The position numbers and the translations under genes are program-made. The notes below the pieces were generated by a model that saw only the letters and a program-made list of their open reading frames with translations, ran no database searches and was not told the origin of the DNA. A DNA stretch of 38,163 nucleotides from Apostichopus parvimensis (Eukaryota; Echinodermata; Holothuroidea; Aspidochirotida; Stichopodidae). Location of the stretch: contig KN883363.1 of NCBI GenBank assembly GCA_000934455.1, positions 33,118-71,280 of the forward strand. Direction: 5' to 3'. Positions 1 to 11,600 of this stretch are shown one piece after another. Each line of letters starts with the position of its first letter. The stretch's first letter is position 1.

Positions 1-138
1 AAACTTTAATTTTCTTCAGACAATTTGAATGAGAGGCAAGCATTGTCAAGAAAAATAGCTATATTAAACTATTCCTCTGCACATTTAATGTAAAATTTGG
101 TTTTTTTTCTATCCTCCGTTTTATTTTAATTTTATCAG

Positions 139-3100
139 ATGATGAAGACCAAATCCTTGATTTGATAAGTAACAAAGAAACGGGAGAGAAAGAGCGAATT
201 CCAAAGAGCCCTCTATCATCCTCGTTGCCAGTAGATACCTTAAATACCGATTCTATGCAGTCGAGACCAGGTAAAGCAGTAGTATATGGTGGACTCACAG
301 TCGCTCTAATATTTCATGATATTTTGGTACTTAATGTTATTCTCATATTAATCAACAACCATTTTGGTTATGACATGCGATCTAAGGATTGCAGATTGCA
401 GTTATAGCTGGATTATCATGTTGTGTCCTTGACCAAAGGCAATTGCTTCTCTGCAGCCAGGTGTATAAATGTGGACCTGTGATTTAAACTTGTAAAGTTA
501 GTTCTGTGTGCTTGATTGTAGCAGCACCCTAGGAATGCATAATGGTTTCCATACTGTGTTCCCCTGGGAGTGGCTGTTTGAATTGCGCACACTTGGGTGT
601 AATAATAATAGTAATAATAATAATCAGGCAGTTATTTTTACGACAATTAAGCAACCAGGAATGTGTGGGAAGCCTGGAAGGGGGATTCAACTTTCATGTC
701 GGGTGGCTTCCAACTCAACAGTTTTAACTCAATTTTGGAATCCTTTCAATTTAGAAAGTCATTTCAGATGGGAAATGTGTAGATTGCTCTTGGATGAAAA
801 ACCTAACTTACTATCACCTCGCTGGGTATCGAACCCGGAACCTCCCGATTGCTGAAACCTCATTTGGTTCAAATGCCACCGCCTTTTATCCACTAGGCCA
901 CAGAACCTGTATAACATTTGTGTTACAAGTTACCAGTGATTTGTGGTGAATGAGACTATAAGCCCTTCAACTTTAGCTTTACTGCTGATATCCTATAGTA
1001 GTACAATTCATTGGCATGTCTAAACCAAATATATTTGAAAATAATGAAGAATAAACTCTTGACCATATTGAATTTGCTCTTGGATTACATTTAATACTTG
1101 CATTGGTTTCAAATTTCAGCATGCACTTAACCACTGCCATCCAAGAAGCATGTTTCTCTCATTGAGATAATTTATTCATCCAACTTGGCCTGCATCAATA
1201 TATCTAGTTTATTAATAATTATGTTTAGTGGTGGGAGGAGAAGGGGGGTGGGTGGAGGGAAGTATCTCAAGGAAATATTATATCATCATCTTTTCATGAC
1301 ATTCCTTTTGATAATTTCTGATTATGTTTGTTTTAAAAACAAAACTGAAGTAAGAATATTTTTTTCTCATGGTTTATTACATTTTAAGATTCTGAGATGT
1401 CTGAGCAAGCCATGGAATGTCTAGAGATGGTGGAGGCGGACATGAGACCGGTGGAGATAAAGTCTAAGGACATCTTGAGAATCGGTAAAGCACACCCGAA
1501 AGCAGATGAACTGGTCATGAGATATGCATCCATAGGTGAGTTTAGCAGGTTAGAAAACAGATCTCTCACTCATCTGACTAACATTATGATGACGAGGAAA
1601 CTGACTGACGATTGGAACGACCAGATTTATCAAGTGGCAAAGATCGGACTGACCAGCATGGTGACCTCAAGAAATACAGACTCCGTGTTGAACCACCTAA
1701 GCCATTTATTTCTAAGGTGATGGATTCATCCAGATGGCTGTTTCCAATTCACTGTCCTTGTTTTTCTTTTTTTTTCATTTTTTTATATTTTTATATTTTT
1801 TTTCATTTTCCTTAGATGACAGGAAGCAGAAAGGTGCCTACAAACACAGCCAGTATTACCTCAAATACGGAAACCCAAACTTTGGCGGCTACAAGGGACT
1901 GGTCAGCTTGTCCAAGTAAGTCACCATACCGAACTGACCAGGATGGGCAAAATTGATGAAAATGGACCCAAGTAACAGTTTTAAGTGATTACCCATAACG
2001 GAATCAATATATTCATCCTTCCTACATCCTCGCAATCACTATTTTTTAATTTTGGTTGGAATGACAAGAAAAATAGTTGCAAAGAACACCATGCAGTCAA
2101 ATGCAGTCAGGCCGTAAAAACCAACAGGCAGTATTTTACTACTATCATTTTTACGTCACCTTTTGAAAATTCATCTATTTTGCAGACGTCAGCAGTACAG
2201 AGATGGTAAATATCAGCCGGCGACTTCCGACAGACGCAAGAGGAGGCACGGACACCAGGAGGATTGGGAGGCGGAGGAAGAGGAGAACCTCCATCCCAGG
2301 AAGAGGAAACCAGATGAAGCTGAATCAAGTACGTTGAGTCGGGACAAAATTTTTAACCTTTCTCTCTTTGTATCTTGACTATTAAACCCAAAAGCCAAAG
2401 CTTGACTTGAACACAGGCCTGATGACAGAGAGGGGAGGGGAGGGGTGGGGAGGGGAATGGTGGGGAGGGGAGGGAAGGAGAGTTAGCAGCTGTAGGATCC
2501 ATTATACTTGTTACCTGCCAAGAAGACAAAGTGGGGTGGGGTACTTAATTTTTTGTGAGTGTGGGGGGGGGGGGGGGGGGGATGGGTGGGGAGGGGTGGG
2601 GAGGTAAGGGGACTCCAGCACTGGGGCTTGGTGTCAATGATGGGGTCAGAGGGAATATGGGATGAAAAATTATGTATTTCTCTTTGTTGTACTAAGCTTC
2701 TTTAAAAAGGAGCCCCAGTGATATAATTTTCCCCGAGACCCGACCTGGCCCGCCACGCGACTGCTCGAACATTTATATATTTTTTAGAAACGATAAATTT
2801 TTAATTCTTTTACATATTGCAGAAGGACAAACCACGGACTTGAGAGAACGTCTAAAGAAAGGAACCGCCAAGAGACACTCGTCCGGAAGCGAAGGAGAAG
2901 AGGAGGTTGGGGAGAAGAGAGGCAAGGAGGACGCCGTGGATGAAGAGGCAGAAAATCTGGATGCAGAACTGAAGCATGCGATGGGCAACGTCTCCCCGAA
3001 ACGGAAAATGCAAATGTACGCCGATGAGGTGGAAGCTGAATTAAAGAAATTTAGGTTGGTTTTGTTTGTTTTTCCCTTTCCATCATGGTTTACCAGCTTA

Positions 3101-4104
3101 GCTTTCTAAAATAAGTGCCCTGCAATATCAATCTGAAAGTTTGAAAGTCTTAAAAATGACATTTTACCAATTTGGTCGTGGCTATATTTCTTTTGAGAAA
3201 ACGAGTAGTTGTGGCCTGGGAGAGGAGTCTTCAGTTGAGGAGTTCTCACAACCAAACCCCTTTTGGAAAAAAAAAGGAATTGGAAAAATAACAACATGAA
3301 TTTTGGTGTTGAAAAGCAATATGCATTGTCAGATCAGAATGGTTGATAGAATGTTGCCTCGAACAATCTGCATTTCTGCGCTCGAGTTGGAGTAGGCAGA
3401 TGGCAGAATCATCGCTGCTTTTATTACGACTTCGTCGGAACCATGTGACCATAAAATCTGGAATTGTTTTGCAATATTGGACGTCCACGTGGACACTCAC
3501 CTCAGATAGCAAGAGTAGGACATATCTGGGAAATCGGGATGTATGATAAACCTAGACCAATCAGTTTCTTAATTACACAAATATTGTATTCCATCTCTCT
3601 TTATGAGTCATATATTGTTATTAGTAGTTCATGGTGATGGCTCACTTTATTTAAAAGGAAAAATAAAAACCCAAATTACTTCCAGTCTTCAAAGTTGACT
3701 CGACATTGAAATTTTGTCTTGAAATCTGGAATATTTTGTTTCGTCGTCATAGGGAGGAGGTGGGACACCAGGAACCTCTGTACAAGGTCAGAGATGCTAG
3801 GGAGGGCCTCAAGAATCGGTTATCCGTCCGGGATCGGTTGGGGCATATACGGGGAGCTCCCACGCCGGCCTCCTCGCTGGAAAATCTCAAAATCATCGTG
3901 GACACGCAGGACGACATTTCCGAGAAGTCTTCATCGGAGGAAGAAGAAGAGGAGGAGGTGGAACAAGAGGAGAAGAGTTCAAAGGTCAAGGGCGCCCTCC
4001 ATCAGGACGACGATCTGAGAGCTTGGCTGCACAACCGTGAGACCAGCCGCAAACTGCTGGAAAATTTACCGTCATTGAAAATTGAATTCCAGGATGACAC
4101 ATAG
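139..4104 (+). CDS. NCBP3: Nuclear cap-binding protein subunit 3 (C-terminal part, 6 exons; 5' end outside window)
   Basis: NCBP3 (formerly C17orf85) binds the mRNA cap and works with NCBP1 in nuclear mRNA processing and export. Coding exons read at 139-270, 1389-1535, 1816-1915, 2186-2328, 2823-3054 and 3753-4104. All junctions have AG/GT, the phases join without a break, and the chain ends at a TAG (4102-4104). The visible 367 residues hold the family signature around the exon 2/3 junction: an LVMRYAS strand, then SQYYLKYGNPNFGGYKG. Next come a basic and acidic low-complexity region, the MYADEVEAELKKFR block (exon 5), an acidic Glu run, and a C-terminal LRAWL...LENLPSLKIE block. The known human protein is about 620 aa, so the N-terminal RRM-like domain lies upstream of the window. 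The donor after 3054 (GTTGGT) is weak but in phase. The exon at 139-270 is the least conserved and rests on its splice sites and phase. Confidence 0.9.
600..911 (-). mobile_element. tRNA-derived SINE in NCBP3 intron
   Basis: On the minus strand, a pol III internal promoter is visible. A box TGGCCTAGTGG occupies 890-900 and B box GGTTCGATACC 825-835, about 55 nt apart as in a tRNA. The downstream part does not fold as a functional tRNA acceptor stem; it runs on for about 200 bp and ends in an ATT-rich tail (about 600-632 on the plus strand). This is the architecture of a tRNA-derived SINE. The block just left of the tail (about 505-600) also reads like SINE 3' sequence in plus orientation, so two elements may abut there. 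I could not identify clear target-site duplications or name the family. Confidence 0.65.
2407..2625 (+). repeat. G-rich low-complexity tract with G4 potential (NCBP3 intron)
   Basis: Many GGGG runs separated by 1-3 bases (about 2428-2480), followed by a 19-base poly-G (2563-2581) and further GGGG runs to about 2608. The G-runs are on the coding strand of the intron, so the transcript could also form G-quadruplexes. No coding potential. Confidence 0.7.
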
Positions 4105-4500
4105 ATGTAGAGATGAGGGGTGACCGATGGGTAGAAGAAGAATTATCATTCATGAAACCTTATGGAGAGGATCCTAGTGGTTAATGTAGTGCAAATGGAT
4201 TGGCATACAGTATGTGTGTAGAGCGAGAGAGTGATAGAGAGCGAGTCTGTTATGAAAACCTGGGAGAGTTAGACTTTTTTATCCGTGCCAAAGCATTTGA
4301 ATATGTTTTAAAAAAATGTTTGGACAAGCATTCTTTGTCGTTTGCTTGTAAACATCCCACTGACCTCTAGAATAAATCATGATGCTTTACAATGGGCAAA
4401 TAAAGTTTTTAAAGGATTTTTTTTCGTGAAAAATGGGATCCAGTCCTTCCGGGTTAATTCCCTAACTTGTGTACTGTTAATAAAAAAAACTTGTTTTTAA
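4105..4500 (+). other. NCBP3 3' UTR with polyadenylation signals
   Basis: The sequence follows the NCBP3 stop directly. It contains AATAAA hexamers at 4371-4376, 4399-4404 and 4479-4484, the likely poly(A) signals for the plus-strand transcript. Which one is used cannot be told from the sequence. Confidence 0.6.
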
Positions 4501-5860
4501 ATTGGCATTAGTAGCCAGTGTGCTGCATGGCAGATTCATCCTTTACAAAATGTTGTGATCTCTTGTCAAGCTACCATAGACTTACAGCATCACTGGTTGA
4601 AGACATATAAAAATCTTATCTTCAGAAAATGGCAAGTGTCAGATTTCTTTCGCCTCCGGCAAGGAGTCACAACTGATTGAAAAGTCAAATATACAGCAGG
4701 TCTACCATATCTATTACAGCATTTTACAAACCTTAGGTTGACCACCAGCAGTTTAATCTAAAAATATAAGTTTCTTAATATGTTTGAACAATCTCCTGCT
4801 AGCAGTGGAAAAGAGTTCTGAAAAGAAAATGTTACCAAAAGGCCATCTGGGTTAGGAATGACTGTGGCACCTTTGTGGCATTGTCCTCAAAGATTTATTA
4901 AAGAGGTATGAAAAAACTAATTTGATTATGGTTAGGTGTAAGAGCTCAAGGCAATAGTAGCTGTAACCGACCTTGAAACAGTTCGTAATTCGTTTTTAAC
5001 TGATGGTATTGCTATATCAATGGTTCGAACCAATACTAAGATTACAGGCTGCGAGGCACATAGCTTCAATGAATCAATAATTGTGTTTGTCTACAACTTT
5101 CATACCTCCCTGTTCATGTATAGATTTAGAAGGAGGGTGACCTTGTACCCTAAGATTGTCTTAAGCTTAACAATCAGGAAGGGAATGGGGTAACTTTAAT
5201 GTTACATGCTTCAAACCCCTTTCCCCTGCACACATCATCAACCCCCCCCCCCCTTCCCCATAGTTATACTTCTATCAGGTTCAACTTAACACAATATTTT
5301 AATCTGTGGCACCTTGAATACCATATAGCTAGTATTAATCACGGTTAGTAATTGGTACCTGTGAGGGATTTGTTCTATGTTCCTGAGTGTCTGAGCACCT
5401 CATAGCACTCTCTTTGGTTTGTTTAACCATCTCTTACTCAAGACACAAAAGCAAACATCATTATTGATCTCTGATATGGAGATAACTTCCCCAAAACAGC
5501 ATAGATGAACATTCTTATTCCCATTGGGAGATATTACAGATTTTATGTAACTTCTTCACATGCAAGGCTGGAGACTTGATCAAGTCAACAATTGACATCA
5601 TCAAACCACATGTGCTTCATTTGTGTATGTTTTTTATTATCATTATTATTTTGGGGGGGGGGGGCAATGTTAATTTTCAATAATGGAAATGGGTTTTGCC
5701 AAATGCCGAATCTAAAATATCGAAGCTGATTGTAACATGACGTAATGATGCCAGTGGTTTCATGGTCCGAACAGGTAACATTCCACCTTGAAAACAATAA
5801 AGAAAGAAACACACAAAGGGAAAGTTAACAATGCCAGGTCCTGATCCTTTGTTAGCAGGT

Positions 5861-5905
5861 GTGGATATATACCATGTGGATATGTACCATGTGGATATGT
5901 ACCAC
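5861..5905 (+). repeat. 15-bp tandem repeat, 3 copies
   Basis: Three head-to-tail copies of a unit close to GTGGATATGTACCAT (5861-5875, 5876-5890, 5891-5905), differing by one or two bases. Confidence 0.85.
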
Positions 5906-5917
5906 ATTTTTATATTA

Positions 5918-6000
5918 AGATGCAGCTTACCGGTGCTGGAGTATTACACGTCCGCTGTGTGGGCAGAGTGGCACTACGACATCAAAAGATTTGCAAATTG
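5918..6000 (+). pseudogene. Possible non-LTR retrotransposon reverse transcriptase fossil
   Basis: One plus-strand frame reads SLPVLEYYTSAVW followed by a short linker and DIKRFAN before a stop. This resembles the conserved LVRPxLEYASxVW...DIxKLExVQ stretch near the C-terminal end of CR1/L2/Jockey-type reverse transcriptases. Only about 27 codons are readable and several stops follow, so it is at best a decayed relic. The similarity is from memory of the family motif and could be chance. Confidence 0.35.
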
Positions 6001-8602
6001 ACAGCTCCAAGACATGAAATCTCTCAAGTGATACAAGATAATTCCTTAGCTGTTTACAAGATTTTTTCTTGACATAAGCTAAGGATGATGGTTGAATTTG
6101 TGTCTCTTTTAACATAGATATTGTCAAAGGAGACAACATGAATTGCTAATTTAAGACATGAATTTGTTCTTTTAAGTTTGAACAATTTTATGATTTATCA
6201 ATTTCCATGGAGAGTGAATAAAATTGACAATGTGTACAGAATTTTGAAATCCACCCTGTGGTTTTACCTTTTCCGCATACTTTTTTATGGCTCGTAATTT
6301 TTGTCTTGTCAAATGTCTGCATTCACCATTCCTTACATATATTTTCAGAGTTAGGGATAAGAGCAGAAGTACATTAATACTTTTCTTTCTCCCGTGTCAT
6401 TTCAAACCCAGTAATACTTAAAATTTGTCAGGATTACAATGTCACATATTTTATGTCAGAATGTTGGAAGAACCTCCCCAGAATCTTGGCCTTAAAGTCT
6501 GATTAACTAATGTCAGATTTGCAGTAATGGTGAGTCAGAATCCATGAGAAATGACACACGGGGTGGAAATAAATTAATCCATCTCGTTAGAAGAACATTT
6601 CTTACCGATGTGCTGAATCTTTTGAAAAATTCAGGTTAACCTTTTATCAGTATAGTTGCCTGGAGATGCTCACAAGAAACTCATGGACTGACTTGTGCTG
6701 ATTGGCAGCTACACCATTTGTGGAATAACTTGATGCATCATTCATCTTCAACTCAGGTCTGTAACCTCATTTCTTGATTTATAATTCAGATGTTGACACA
6801 AGAAACTTAAAATCTCTCAAAATGCATGATTATTTATTATTTTTCTATCTTCCATTTTTCATACTGATAACTTCTTTCATTTTCCATTGATGTGTCTGAG
6901 AACATTCCACATCATAAAATATCACGTATTTCTCACATTTACATATTCATAATTTAAGTTTCGTTTAACAGGATTCTCACCCGCGTTAACAGTCCTCGAA
7001 GAAATATTCGAGTGGCACAAATTGATCGTTGCACAACTTTCTATATTCAATTTTATTTCCATTCACTAAAGGAAAACCTCATGCTGATGGCACCTTGTAC
7101 TACTTTAATAAACTTGGTGATCTTTTGCAATAATCGTTCTGGCAACAGTTGGGTGAATGATATCACCATGGCAACTGAGTTGAAAATACCTTTGTATAAA
7201 CAAAAGAAGGCAATGTTTTTACAAAAACATTGATATCTGGAGAAAAAAGAATTGGAGTGATTCCAAATCAAATCACCAGGCTTTTACAAGGATCTAAAGA
7301 TGTTTAAGAATACATTTGTGAGATGATGATATCAAAGACCACCAACTGAAAAATTTGTTTTCCTGGAGTTGAGGAGTGGTTTATCTGACTATAATGAACC
7401 TAACGAAAAAGTTCAAACACTGTAAGAACACGATATTGGGAGGGAGGGGGGGGCTTACAGTGAAAACAGAGAATATAAATGTCTTTCCATTTAGTATTGG
7501 AGTACCAATGGAGTATCCCTTTGTAAGGAATTAGACATTTTCTAAACTATACTTCCCTATCTGAAGATACTTAAGAAAATCTGGTCATTCCATTTTGTGA
7601 ATAGGTAATAACTTTCAAATCCACTTGACCCACTGGAGAACGACATATCCGTTGAATTAACATTGAATGGAATGATCGCTCATATTTCTATGATATCTTT
7701 ACACGGTCCATTTACAAGTGAGTTGATCTCAAATCGGTAACTCCATGATTACCCATTCACTTCCTGCCTCAAAGTTCGTACATAATTATAACAGAGAGTA
7801 TTGCACCAGTGCCAATACCTCATGCAGTCGAGGTATTTACAAAAAAAAAAAAACACCCAGTTTATACCCGACCCCAATGACAACATTCTGAACTAAACAC
7901 GCAGACATTTCTGATTCCAGGATTTCTTTTCATTCTCGACAAGGAGCCTTGAAATGGTGTCTCGGAATCTCTGTTACTACTAACATTTGGATTGACCTTC
8001 CATATAATATCACAGACTCATACAATTTTCATGCATATTACCATGTCACAACTGATCACCAGTGAAGAGTCAAAGAGTCCTGATGTACATCTAGAAATGT
8101 ACCATTCATAAAATCACTTGATTGTGAATTTTTTTTCATTAAAGCACCTGATTGTGAAATTTTCCAATTAACAAACTTTGGCACCCCAAGAGTGGGAGTG
8201 AGAGTGGTTTCATCTCGAAAAATGACGACGAAAGCAAAAACAAACAGCTTGAAATGGAGAAAGCTTCAAAATAAATCTTTCAATGAGAAAATACATAATT
8301 GGTACAAAAAAAAACGCTTCCAAACTTGGAGCCTGAAGCAAATTGCCCTTTCTAATGTCATGAATTTACTATTATCTCTTTCGAGCTGTTTTTCTGTCTA
8401 TAACATGACAATAAACCATACAAGTGCAAGCAGACCGTGTGACAATAATCACTCTGTTCGATAGAGATGTGATATAAAATACTTCCCATCATGCATTTTT
8501 CCTTGAAAGCCCAGCATGCGCCTGACTAGCCGATACTTCAGCACCATCCATGATATAAGAGACTACTGTAAGGTACACAGATACACTGTGTCAATGGCTA
8601 TG

Positions 8603-11600
8603 TCACATCCTTTGATAGTAAAGCATGTAGGCTTTCTGTGAGAGTACATCAGTCAATGTTGCTGTGGTAACATGTTCATCAGATATGCATAACCACTTTT
8701 TGCAGATCGGTTCGTCCGTTAATGAAGGCGCTCTTCTGTAGGTCAAGAAATGGCCGCTAACTGCATCGCCCATATGAACAACAGCTGACATGAGACGGTA
8801 ACCGAGGTTACCAGAACTGAAAGAAAGACGATTCTAAATGGTTAAGCCGAGCAAGATTATCAGCTAACGTATTCGCATATTTGACTAAATATCATCTCTT
8901 CTAGATGGTCGATTCGCAGAAAGAAAATGTTTATAACGCACGCACGCACATACACTTATTCATTACAGCATATCAGAGAAAGATCTCACTTCTAAAGACG
9001 GATGAGTCCAGTAAGTTTGTCAGCTACCGTATTTGTATGACTAACTTAATATCTTCTCATCTAGATGATTGACTGACAGCAAAAAAATTGATTGATGAAC
9101 ATACACTGATTCATTACGAGTATGTTAGTGAAAGATGTTCTGTGAGCTCACCCCACAAGTGACATAGCCCGTAACTCAAAAAGTGATGGATTCCCAACAC
9201 TCTCCAAAGGCAAAGTGCCAAGTTTTAGCCTACTGTATTTCTGAGTGCAACCTATCATACATGGATGTACAGGTACACAATACAGGAACAAAACTTGCAT
9301 GCTAACAGTAAATATTGGATTGATTAGGAGGTCACCACCCCACTCCTATCCCCCTCCCACCCCCAGATTGCCTGACCCATCTGTCTACCTCTGCTAGTAT
9401 ATTTCTAAATGAAATCAATACCTGAGTTCATTATCACTATTTGATGACCGATGGTTACCACTGCAGGGTGGAAGTGATTTGTTTCTTCTCAGAATGGACT
9501 GCAACTTCCCTGGAAACATTGGGAACGCTGTAGGAGCAGCTGGCAATAAATTCCCTCCGATAAAATTTGGCTTGGTTAAATTTTCAGTGCTTAAATTGTT
9601 GGAAAAATTATAAGAAGAAAATGATAGAGAGGTTGCATTTTCTTGTATAGACACCTCACAGTTTATCTGCTGTACCAGAATCATCATAATAAGGTAGGAG
9701 GGGGGGGGGGATGTTTTGTGAAGTGGGAATCAATTATTGGTTGAGTCTGATACTAATTATTCCATTTAACTCCCGGACCATTATCAATAAAACCAGAAAG
9801 ATCAGGATGGATACATGCTAAACCAGTGGTCCACAACCTTTTTAGACCACACCCCCTCAAAACCTGTTGCAATTTAGCAACCCTCCTCCCCCACCCACCC
9901 ACCCCCCCCCCAACTCTATCTTTTACAATGCCATTAGAATATGTCGGCTTCCTCACCACAGGTGACATTGCAATCATGAGATTGGCAAACAGTGCCATCG
10001 GGTCCAACTAATTATGATACTTTGACTTGAGATGAAAGTTAAAAAATTTTCAACATTTTTCTGAAGCAATCCCGGGACCTGTCAAAAATCCTTTGCTAAC
10101 TAAACATTGGGTTGAGGACTGTTATCCTTAACAATGGACTCACTCTAATTCAGGTAAGTTCCACTCATTACTGAAAAAGCAACTAACAGAGTGTAAAAAC
10201 AAAAAGAGTGTAAAAACAAAAAGAATGTAAAAACAAAACTAATGACACAAACTGACTATGCTTCAGACTAATTTAAACAATCTCTGTGTCTATAAGGATT
10301 GCCATGAAGCTAAAATAGAATACACAAATTCCTTTAAAAAAATAAAGACTTTTATTGGTTACCTGCAATGTACTCCTAGCCATAGTTGAGTAGTACTACC
10401 AAACACTCCCCCCCCCCCCACCTCCTCCCGGCCCAGCCTGCATGCTTCCAAACCAAATTTGAAAAGACCTCATACCTTTTCGAATTCGTTTGGATGTTCC
10501 AATATTGTAACAAATTATTTCGGTTATCCGATGATGAAGAAGAGCCGACTACATGGTGGAACGATGTCATGTCCAGCTTCTCTGGGAACATGATGTGTTC
10601 ATCCTTCCTCATGGGTATGCCCGTGTCAGTCCATATCACGCGCTGCACATGAATACATAGGCACTGGGGTAGCTGGAAAAACAACAACAACAACATCGGA
10701 TTTGACAGCATGTCAGAACCATGCATTTTGGTTTGCAGATGGGAAGAAGAGGGGAGGGACGATGAAATTTGAAGGTATACCAAAACCATGCATTTTTGTT
10801 TTGCAGGTGAGATAGGTAGGGCGTCATTGGTGTGAATGGAATGGGCCCCTTTAAACATTATCATGGGGAAGGGACTAGACTAGACTAAAGATACTCATTT
10901 TCAATACAATTTCATTTTTTCTGGCTTATATGAACATGTTAGTTTCTACATATCTTTGTTTGCATTTCATGTAGAACAAACTGAAAGCAGTGTTCAGGTT
11001 TTTCAAGGTCATTAATAATAACCTAAAACATGGTAGCAAGTCCAATAATGGTCACTCATTCTAACACCGCCATCCCCAAAGCAATTTGTCTTCACATTCA
11101 AAATGTCCAATTAAAACAATCTTAAATCTCTGATAACAATTTGAAGAGTTACACACCACCAGGAAAAACTTAACAAAATTTGTTCTACAGGACCCTTCAT
11201 TCTAGGGTCACAAGTGACCATTTAAAATCATCTCTTGTGACACTAACAAACAAGAAAACAACAACCCAGAAATGAGCTTATGTTTCTCGCATGTCAGACT
11301 GTTTAAGAATCGTATTAACCTCACCTTTGCTATTGTCGTTTGTTTCTGATAGGCTCTTTTACATTCCACCGGTGAAGACGGTCGGCTATTAACTTTGTCT
11401 CTTGTATCTGGGGACTCATCCGGACCAGATGGGCTGGAGAGTTGGGCTGTGATTCGTTTGGAGCATTCTGAACAGTCTACGTCTTGAACAAGCTCGACTT
11501 GAGTGAAGTTCTCCAGCATGGTCTCTAAGGACGTCATCCCAAAGGCGCTGACAGGCAGGTACAGGGTCAGACCATCAAACTGAGAATATGTAACCCGATA

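Larger units (their letters stand above)
4501..8602. other. Convergent spacer between NCBP3 and USP30, no gene recognised
   Basis: AT-rich DNA in which only short, unconvincing ORFs occur on both strands. It must contain the USP30 3' UTR at its right-hand end. Items seen inside are a 12-base C run (5242-5253), a 12-base G run (5653-5664), a 15-bp triplicate at 5861-5905, a possible reverse-transcriptase fossil at 5918-6000 and a G-rich stretch at 7440-7453. I could not pick a convincing minus-strand poly(A) signal close to the USP30 stop. Confidence 0.6.

Noticed and set aside
820..911. Functional tRNA gene on the minus strand
   Set aside because: A and B boxes are present but no proper acceptor stem closes around them and the sequence continues as a SINE body.
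5677..5907. Minus-strand frame with triplicated WYIST peptide
   Set aside because: This is the translation of the 15-bp tandem repeat; no other evidence of coding.
10376..10864. 162-codon minus-strand open frame
   Set aside because: Only the part 10672-10476 is a real USP30 exon; the ends run through a splice acceptor, a donor and a poly-C tract.
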